Assembly: GCA_031279895.1 (NCBI GenBank)
Contig: JAITHR010000050.1
Coordinates: 1-5,077 of the forward strand
Origin: Spirochaetaceae bacterium
GTDB lineage: Bacteria > Spirochaetota > Spirochaetia > Treponematales > Breznakiellaceae
Length of the DNA: 5,077 nucleotides
Direction of reading: 5' to 3'
Position numbers and translations under genes: made by a program. Below, one piece after another: positions 1 to 4,165 of this stretch. The stretch's first letter is position 1. Every line of letters begins with the position of its first letter. Under the pieces are notes generated by a model. That model had not been told where the DNA came from. It saw nothing but the letters and a program-made list of their open reading frames with translations, and made no database searches.

Positions 1-1
1 G

Positions 2-52
2 CGGAAATACGTGTTTCCAGGACGGAAATACGTGTTTCTGTGACGGAAATAC
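2..52. repeat. 21-bp tandem repeat, about 2.5 copies, imperfect palindromes
   Basis: The motif CGGAAATACG starts at 2 and 23, and a diverging copy (CGGAAATACC) starts at 44, giving an exact 21-bp period. Inside each full unit, GGAAATAC and GTGTTTCC form an imperfect dyad (3-18, and 24-38 less perfectly) with one G-T type mismatch in an otherwise complementary 8-bp pair of arms. In one frame the repeat would read as the heptapeptide TEIRVSV. The array is cut by the left edge, so its true copy number is unknown. Confidence 0.8.
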
Positions 53-62
53 CGGTGTATAA

Positions 63-80
63 CCGCCGGAGAGGGGGCGG
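63..80. repeat. Short GC-rich inverted repeat
   Basis: CCGCC at 63-67 can pair with GGCGG at 76-80 across an 8-base purine-rich loop. It immediately follows the 21-bp array. There is no downstream T run, so this is not a convincing terminator. It may be a degraded member of the hairpin family seen elsewhere in the window. Confidence 0.35.
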
Positions 81-82
81 AA

Positions 83-127
83 TCCTGTGGATACGGCGTA
101 GTAAGTATAGATTAGTAAATGATTTAC
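83..127 (+). promoter_or_regulatory. Possible promoter with operator-like palindrome
   Basis: This is the only AT-rich island in the 5' region. TATAGA at 106-111 resembles a sigma-70 -10 hexamer, but the bases about 17 bp upstream are a poor -35 match. Directly downstream, 115-127 is a 13-bp palindrome, GTAAAT-G-ATTTAC, placed where a repressor overlapping the start site could bind. If real, the promoter would give carB a leader of about 400 nt made mostly of hairpin repeats. The assignment rests on one hexamer plus composition, so it is weak. Confidence 0.2.
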
Positions 128-157
128 CGCCGCCGGCTACCGCGCATAACAACGCAC

Positions 158-206
158 AAACCGTCGGAGGCTGCGCGAGAGCGGAGCCGCGCCTACGCAG
201 CAACCA
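158..206. repeat. Degenerate fragment of the 84-bp repeat with a chimeric hairpin
   Basis: The segment begins AAACCGTCGGAGG and later reads GGAGCCGCGCCTACG..GCAA, which parallels the second half of the 84-bp unit (AAACCGTCGGAGACGG then GCCGCGCCTGGTCCGTGCAA). At 161-173 the left arm belongs to the CCGTC hairpin type and the right arm to the GGCTG type. The result pairs badly: one mismatch and one G-T. It looks like a recombinant or decayed copy lying directly before the intact array. Confidence 0.55.
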
Positions 207-416
207 GCCCGCTTACTGGACACGGTGTTGCACCATTTGCAAACAACAGTGCTGAAGCCGTCGGAGACGGGCCGCGCCTGGTCCGTGCAAGCCCGCTAAC
301 CGGACAAGGTGTTGCACCATTTGCAAACAACAGTGCTGAAACCGTCGGAGACGGGCCGCGCCTGGTCCGTGCAAGCCCGCTAACCGGACAAGGTGTTGCA
401 CCGTTCGGAAACAACA
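207..416. repeat. 84-bp tandem repeat, 2.5 copies
   Basis: Copies start at 207, 291 and 375 with GCCCGCT, an exact 84-bp period. The third stops after about 42 bp near GAAACAACA. Copies 1 and 2 differ at only a few positions; the partial third diverges around 403-408. Each full unit contains CCGTC-GGA-GACGG (258-270 and 342-354), a perfect 5-bp stem with a GGA loop, and TTGCA-CCATT-TGCAA, a second small dyad. GTCCG and CGGAC (for example 281-285 and 301-305) form a third. Since 84 is 28 codons, a frame would encode a 28-residue repeat such as SPLTGQGVAPFANNSAETVG, but nothing indicates that it is translated. Confidence 0.85.
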
Positions 417-496
417 GGCGGCCATGTTTGAAACAGCCGGAGGCTGGGCGGCCATGCCGGAACAGCCGGAGGCTGTGTTGAAACAGCCGGAGGCTG
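417..496. repeat. Cluster of three CAGCC-GGA-GGCTG hairpins
   Basis: The 13-base hairpin CAGCCGGAGGCTG occurs at 434-446, 463-475 and 484-496. The first two are each preceded by GGCGGCCATG (417-426 and 447-456), so they form a tandem duplication of about 30 bp with one base deleted; the third follows 21 bp later. All have perfect 5-bp stems and a three-base GGA loop. The last ends 37 bp before the carB start codon. The following segment GCAAAGCGACG (513-523) resembles GCAAAGCGGACG in the downstream repeat block, so repeat remnants reach nearly to the ribosome binding region. Confidence 0.85.
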
Positions 497-533
497 TGTG
501 GTATGGTGTTTCGCAAAGCGACGGGTAAAAAAT

Positions 534-3500
534 ATGATAACATATACGAAAGATCGGGTCCGCAGCGTGTTGGTGCTTGGCTCCGGGGGGCTTAAAATCG
601 GGCAGGCCGGAGAATTTGATTACTCCGGCTCCCAAGCGCTCAAGGCGTTGAAAGAGGAAGGCATCAGGACCGTGCTTCTCAACCCCAATATCGCCACGAT
701 TCAGACCAGCGAGGGGATGGCGGACGCGACCTATTTTCTGCCGGTGCTGCCGGAATACGTGCGGCAGGTCATTGAAAAGGAGCGTCCAGAGGGAATTCTC
801 CTGGCGTTCGGGGGCCAGACCGCCCTTAACTGCGGAGTAGCCCTTGATCGGGAAGGGACCCTCTACAAATACGGGGTCAGGGTGCTCGGCACCCCGATTA
901 AAGCCATTGAAGACACTGAAGACCGCGAGCGCTTTGTGGCGCGGCTCAATGAAATCAACGCGGTTTCCCCCAGAAGCATCGCGGCATCCGCCACCGACGA
1001 GGCGGTCGAGGCAGCAGCCGCTATCGGGTATCCGGTTATGGTCAGAGTGGCCTACGCGCTGGGCGGCGCCGGATCCGGTATCTGCCGAAACGAGAAGGAC
1101 ATCCGGCGCCGGTGCGACCGCGCCTTCTCCTACGCGCCGCAGGTGCTGGTGGAAGAGTGGCTTGGGGGCTGGAAAGAAATCGAATACGAAGTGGTGCGGG
1201 ACTGCTATGACAACTGCGTAACGGTCTGCAACATGGAAAACTTCGATCCCCTGGGCATCCACACAGGAGAGAGCATCGTGGTGGCCCCGTCCCAGACGCT
1301 CAATGACAGCGAATACCACAAACTGCGGCGGATAGCCCTTGAAGTCATCAGGCACCTGGGCATCGTGGGGGAGTGCAACATCCAGTACGCCCTTGACCCC
1401 GCGTCCGAGGAGTACCGGATTATCGAGGTAAACGCCCGCCTCTCCCGCAGCTCCGCCCTCGCGTCCAAAGCCACCGGCTACCCGCTGGCGTTTGTGGCCG
1501 CGAAACTGGCCCTGGGCTATTCCCTTGCGGACATCGAGAACCGCGTAACCAAAGCCACTGCCGCGTGTTTCGAGCCGGCGCTCGATTACTGCGTGGTAAA
1601 GGTGCCGCGCTGGGACCTCACGAAGTTTAAGAACGTGGAAGCGCGGATAGGGTCCGAGATGAAGTCCGTGGGAGAGGTTATGTCCATCGGGCGGGGGTTC
1701 GAGGAGGCCCTCCAGAAGGCGCTCCGCATGACCGGCATAGGCGCGCCCGGGCTTGCGGGATCCGACGCGCTCTGCGGTGCCGGCGGGGTCGGGAACATAC
1801 GGGAGGCCCTTTTAAAGCCCACTGACCGCCGGATATTCGTCATCTACCGCGCCCTCTCCCAGGGCTGGTCAGTAGAGCGGATACACAGGCTCACCAGGAT
1901 AGACCGGTGGTTCCTCCATAAAATCGCCCGCGTTCTTGCGGTTGAGACGCGGCTGCGGGAACTCTCCGGCGCTGACGGGGAGCCGGAGCAAGAGATACTC
2001 CGCGACGCCAAACGCCTGGGGTTCTCTGACGGGCGTATCGGAGAACTCCTGGGGCGCACGGAAAAGGACATCCGCGCTCTGCGGGAATCCTTTGCCATCC
2101 GTCCGGCCATAAAACAGATAGATACCCTTGCGGCGGAATACCCCGCGAAGACCAACTACCTCTACATGACCTACGGCGGCGGTAGCGACGACGTGGCGCC
2201 TTCGGAAAAGGCGGTTATGGTCCTGGGTTCCGGCGCGTACCGCATCGGAAGCAGCGTGGAGTTCGACTGGTGCTGTGTAAACGCGGTGGAAACCGCCCGA
2301 AGCCTGGGGAGGTGCGCCATCATGGTAAACTGCAACCCGGAAACCGTGTCCACCGATTACGATATGTGCGACCGGCTCTATTTTGAGGAACTGAGCCTTG
2401 AGCGCATTCTTGACATTCACGACCGCGAACGCCCGGACGGGATTATCCTTTCCATGGGCGGCCAGATTCCCAATAACCTTGCCACCGGTCTCTACCACGC
2501 GGGCGTCCGTATCTACGGCACCCCGCCGCGCTCTATTGACATGGCTGAAGACCGGAACAAGTTCTCCGCGCTTCTTGACGCTCTGGACATTGAACAGCCC
2601 CGCTGGAAGGAGCTTACGGATTTGGCGTCTGCGAAGACTTTCGCGGCTGACGCGGGCTATCCGGTGCTGATACGCCCAAGCTACGTGCTTTCCGGCGCGG
2701 CTATGAACGTGGCGTGGGATGACGGGAGCCTTGAGGGGTATCTCAACCTTGCGGCGGACGTATCGGCGGAACATCCGGTGGTTATCTCCAAGTTCATCGA
2801 GAACTCGAAGGAAATCGAGATTGACGCGGTGGCAAGGCGCGGGGAGATACTCTTTCACGCCGTTACCGAGCACATTGAGAACGCCGGCGTACATTCCGGG
2901 GACGCGACGGTGGTTCTGCCGGCCCAGCGGCTCTATATCGAGACACTCCGCAAGATTCGCAAGATAAGTTCCCGCATAGCCGAAGCTCTGGACATCACCG
3001 GCCCTTTCAACATCCAGTTCCTTGCGGAGCGCAACCGCGTGCGGGTTATCGAATGTAACCTGCGGGCCAGCCGGAGTTTTCCTTTCTGCTCGAAGGTAAG
3101 CCGCGTGAACATGATACGCATGGCGGTTCGGGCCATGCTCGGCGCGGAATGTACCGGTGAGAACGCCCCGTCGTCGGCGCTGGAGCTGGAATGGGTCGGG
3201 GTGAAGGCCGCGCAGTTCAGCTTTTCCCGCCTGCACGGGGCGGATCCGGTAACCGGCGTGGAGATGGCGTCCACCGGAGAGGTGGGCTGTATCGGCACGG
3301 ACCAGAACGACGCGCTCCTTAAGGCCCTGCTCTCTGTCGGGTACCGGCTCCCCAAAAAGCGGGTGCTGCTTTCCACGGGCCCCCTTGAGGACAAGGTTGA
3401 TTTTCGGGACTCCGCGCGCAAGCTCGTTACCATGGGATACGAGCTTTACGCCTCAAGAGGCACCGCGAAGTACCTGCGATCCCAGGGCATACAGGCTGCG

Positions 3501-3887
3501 CCGCTCAACTGGCCCCTTGAAGCGCGGGAGCCGAACATCGCGGGGTACATAAAGCGGCGGGAGGTTGACATGATCATCAACATTCCCAAGAACAATCGGG
3601 AGAAGGAGCTTAAAAACGATTACCTTATCCGGCGCATGGCGATTGACTTTGACATTCCTCTTTTTACCAACATCAAGACCGCCAAGGCCTTTATCGACGC
3701 CCTCGCGTACTACAAGGAGAAGGGGCTTGAGATAAAAGCATGGGAAGAATACACCCCGCCGGCGGCGGGTGGCACAGCCTCCGGCTGTTTCAAAAGCGTC
3801 ATACAGAGCGCGGCAAAGCAGTCGTTGACAGCCGGCAGCGCCGGAGGCACAAAAGCGTCTTACGAACCGCGGCAAAGCGGACGTTGA
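534..3887 (+). CDS. carB: Carbamoyl-phosphate synthase large subunit CarB, with repeat-derived C-terminal tail
   Basis: Cytosolic enzyme that uses ammonia delivered by the CarA glutaminase, bicarbonate and two ATP to make carbamoyl phosphate for pyrimidine and arginine synthesis. Seen: two homologous ATP-grasp halves, about residues 1-400 (opening VLVLGSGGLKIGQAGEFDYS) and 559-935 (VMVLGSGAYRIGSSVEFDW), a linking oligomerisation region between them, and an MGS-like allosteric domain from about 941. Metal/ATP ligand positions are kept in both halves: Q284, E298, N300 and Q828, E840, N842, one off E. coli numbering. The wording (NPNIATIQTS, RIDRWFLHKI, NPETVSTDYDMCDRLYF) is closer to remembered Bacteroidetes and CAD enzymes than to E. 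coli. The ATG at 534 gives the family's normal N-terminus; a GTG at 498 would add 12 residues from repeat DNA. The Shine-Dalgarno is weak (ACGGG, 521-525). The protein has 1117 residues. The expected family end is WEEY at residue 1073, and the last 44 residues come from repeats. Confidence 0.97.
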   Translation: MITYTKDRVRSVLVLGSGGLKIGQAGEFDYSGSQALKALKEEGIRTVLLNPNIATIQTSEGMADATYFLPVLPEYVRQVIEKERPEGILLAFGGQTALNCGVALDREGTLYKYGVRVLGTPIKAIEDTEDRERFVARLNEINAVSPRSIAASATDEAVEAAAAIGYPVMVRVAYALGGAGSGICRNEKDIRRRCDRAFSYAPQVLVEEWLGGWKEIEYEVVRDCYDNCVTVCNMENFDPLGIHTGESIVVAPSQTLNDSEYHKLRRIALEVIRHLGIVGECNIQYALDPASEEYRIIEVNARLSRSSALASKATGYPLAFVAAKLALGYSLADIENRVTKATAACFEPALDYCVVKVPRWDLTKFKNVEARIGSEMKSVGEVMSIGRGFEEALQKALRMTGIGAPGLAGSDALCGAGGVGNIREALLKPTDRRIFVIYRALSQGWSVERIHRLTRIDRWFLHKIARVLAVETRLRELSGADGEPEQEILRDAKRLGFSDGRIGELLGRTEKDIRALRESFAIRPAIKQIDTLAAEYPAKTNYLYMTYGGGSDDVAPSEKAVMVLGSGAYRIGSSVEFDWCCVNAVETARSLGRCAIMVNCNPETVSTDYDMCDRLYFEELSLERILDIHDRERPDGIILSMGGQIPNNLATGLYHAGVRIYGTPPRSIDMAEDRNKFSALLDALDIEQPRWKELTDLASAKTFAADAGYPVLIRPSYVLSGAAMNVAWDDGSLEGYLNLAADVSAEHPVVISKFIENSKEIEIDAVARRGEILFHAVTEHIENAGVHSGDATVVLPAQRLYIETLRKIRKISSRIAEALDITGPFNIQFLAERNRVRVIECNLRASRSFPFCSKVSRVNMIRMAVRAMLGAECTGENAPSSALELEWVGVKAAQFSFSRLHGADPVTGVEMASTGEVGCIGTDQNDALLKALLSVGYRLPKKRVLLSTGPLEDKVDFRDSARKLVTMGYELYASRGTAKYLRSQGIQAAPLNWPLEAREPNIAGYIKRREVDMIINIPKNNREKELKNDYLIRRMAIDFDIPLFTNIKTAKAFIDALAYYKEKGLEIKAWEEYTPPAAGGTASGCFKSVIQSAAKQSLTAGSAGGTKASYEPRQSGR
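3753..3884 (+). repeat. Repeat-derived 44-codon extension of carB
   Basis: After Y1073 (codon 3750-3752) the frame continues for 44 codons beginning TPPAAGGTASGCFKS. From 3772 this DNA is the same composite repeat that recurs non-coding at 3906-3984. The present stop codon (TGA, 3885-3887) is part of the repeat motif CGTTGACAG; the first occurrence of that motif (3823-3831) is read through in another frame as Ser-Leu-Thr-Ala. The tail is rich in Ala, Gly and Ser and has no recognisable domain. I infer that the ancestral stop just after codon 1073 was lost when repeat DNA arrived. Confidence 0.75.
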
Positions 3888-3984
3888 CAGCCGGCAGCGC
3901 CGGAGGCACAGCCTCCGGCTGTTTCAAAAGCGTCATGCAGAGCGCCTGTAAGCGGACGTTGACAGCTTACAGGCGCGGCGCCGG
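3772..3984. repeat. Composite repeat, three tandem copies spanning the carB stop
   Basis: Copies cover about 3772-3850, 3851-3905 (lacking the first 20 bp or so) and 3906-3984. The AAAAGCGTC landmark lies at 3792, 3851 and 3926. A full unit holds, in order, CAGCC-TCC-GGCTG (3775-3787, 3909-3921; the reverse orientation of the upstream hairpin), GTTTCAAAAGCGTCAT, a variable stem around a GWCGTTGACAG core, and CCGGC-AGC-GCCGG (3832-3844, 3891-3903). Between copies, GCCGGAGGC-ACA-GCCTCCGGC (3899-3919) forms a perfect 9-bp hairpin. The first copy and most of the second are inside carB. Confidence 0.85.
3942..3976. repeat. Perfect 12-bp hairpin downstream of the carB stop
   Basis: GCGCCTGTAAGC (3942-3953) is exactly complementary to GCTTACAGGCGC (3965-3976), with the 11-base loop GGACGTTGACA. 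It is the longest perfect stem I found in the window and starts 54 bp after the carB stop. The loop sequence is shared with the two preceding repeat copies, but their arms differ. It has no T run after it, so it is not a standard intrinsic terminator, though it could block 3' exonucleases. Confidence 0.8.
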
Positions 3985-4010
3985 AAGCTTATGAAACCGT
4001 CGGAGACGGG
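3976..4010. repeat. 35-bp module carrying the CCGTC-type hairpin
   Basis: The flank CGGCGC-C-GGAAGCTTATGAAAC is followed by the CCGTC-GGA-GACGG hairpin (3997-4009). It is a direct repeat of 4094-4128 except for one flank base and the hairpin stem. A partial duplication, TCGGAGACGG, follows at 4011-4020. Bases 3993-4010 are identical to 338-355 in the 84-bp array upstream of carB. Confidence 0.8.
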
Positions 4011-4027
4011 TCGGAGACGGGGGGCGT

Positions 4028-4057
4028 GGGGGGTCTAAGACCCCCCGCATCTTTCCT
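4028..4057 (+). terminator. Probable intrinsic terminator after carB
   Basis: GGGGGGTCT (4028-4036) and AGACCCCCC (4038-4046) form a perfect 9-bp inverted repeat with one central base; in RNA the loop would open to about five bases. GCATCTTTCCT follows, a pyrimidine-rich but poor T tract, so termination strength is uncertain. A second G6 run at 4019-4024 could compete for the same C6 run. It lies 140 bp after the carB stop and 100 bp before the next gene, which suits separate transcription units. Confidence 0.5.
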
Positions 4058-4093
4058 AATAAAGAAGTAGACAGTCAGAATAGCGTTGAGCCG

Positions 4094-4128
4094 CGGCGCA
4101 GGAAGCTTATGAAACAGCCGGAGGCTGG
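4094..4128. repeat. 35-bp module carrying the CAGCC-type hairpin
   Basis: The flank CGGCGC-A-GGAAGCTTATGAAAC is followed by the CAGCC-GGA-GGCTG hairpin (4115-4127). It pairs with the module at 3976-4010, 118 bp upstream, which has nearly the same flank but a different stem. Bases 4111-4131 match 430-450 upstream of carB exactly, so this element flanks carB in direct orientation. Confidence 0.8.
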
Positions 4129-4140
4129 GCGCTGCCGGCT
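4111..4140 (-). repeat. Inverted copy of the composite repeat junction
   Basis: Read on the minus strand, these 30 bases equal 3889-3901 joined to 3909-3925 of the composite repeat, missing only seven bases (GGAGGCA). The block therefore lies in both orientations within about 220 bp, with the inverted copy ending two bases before the ATGGAAAA array. This overlaps the 35-bp module at 4094-4128; the two descriptions show that the repeat family is a mosaic. Confidence 0.7.
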
Positions 4141-4141
4141 T

Positions 4142-4165
4142 ATGGAAAAATGGAAAAATGGAAAA
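4142..4165 (+). repeat. ATGGAAAA x3 octamer array at the start of the DUF362 gene
   Basis: Three perfect copies of ATGGAAAA lie at 4142, 4150 and 4158. Because the unit is eight bases, the three ATGs fall in three different frames; only the third opens the DUF362 frame. The first would give the nonapeptide MEKWKNGKE ending at the TGA of 4169-4171, and the second an out-of-frame peptide of about 42 residues. GGA in the preceding copies is the only Shine-Dalgarno-like sequence near the start. Confidence 0.85.

Larger units (their letters stand above)
1..533. other. Repeat-filled non-coding region upstream of carB
   Basis: No convincing gene lies here. Several reading frames stay open on both strands, but they are explained by tandem repeats whose periods (21 and 84 bp) are multiples of three, so a frame open in one copy stays open in all. 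The translations are low-complexity reiterations without recognisable domains. The region holds, in order: 21-bp repeats, an AT-rich island with a possible promoter, a degenerate repeat fragment, an 84-bp tandem repeat, and a cluster of GGA-loop hairpins ending 37 bp before the carB start. No carA is present, so carB is not immediately preceded by its usual partner. The left edge may be the tail of a repeat-containing upstream gene, because one frame is open from base 1; this cannot be decided here. Confidence 0.7.

Noticed and set aside
1..481. Open frames upstream of carB (40-255 and 119-481 on +, 193-543 on -), one with 28-residue repeats
   Set aside because: They are explained by tandem repeats with periods that are multiples of three. 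The same DNA stays open in several frames and both strands, there is no ribosome binding site, and the translations have no recognisable domain.
207..496. CRISPR array
   Set aside because: Repeats are directly tandem (84, about 30 and 21 bp) without unique spacers of constant length, and no cas gene is visible.
213..3236. Long minus-strand frames opposite carB (213-1355 and 1869-3236)
   Set aside because: They lie antisense to well-conserved carB coding sequence, and their translations have no family resemblance. High GC commonly keeps antisense frames open.
3825..3964. TTGACA, a perfect -35 hexamer, at 3825, 3884 and 3959
   Set aside because: Each is part of the repeat core and none has a -10-like hexamer 16-18 bp downstream, where the sequence is GC-rich.
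3740..3994. 84-codon plus-strand frame overlapping the end of carB
   Set aside because: It starts inside carB and consists of the composite repeat read in another frame; no independent start signal is seen.
4142..4165. On/off phase variation by octamer slippage
   Set aside because: The last ATG is always joined directly to the DUF362 frame, so changing unit number cannot put the gene out of frame; only efficiency could change.
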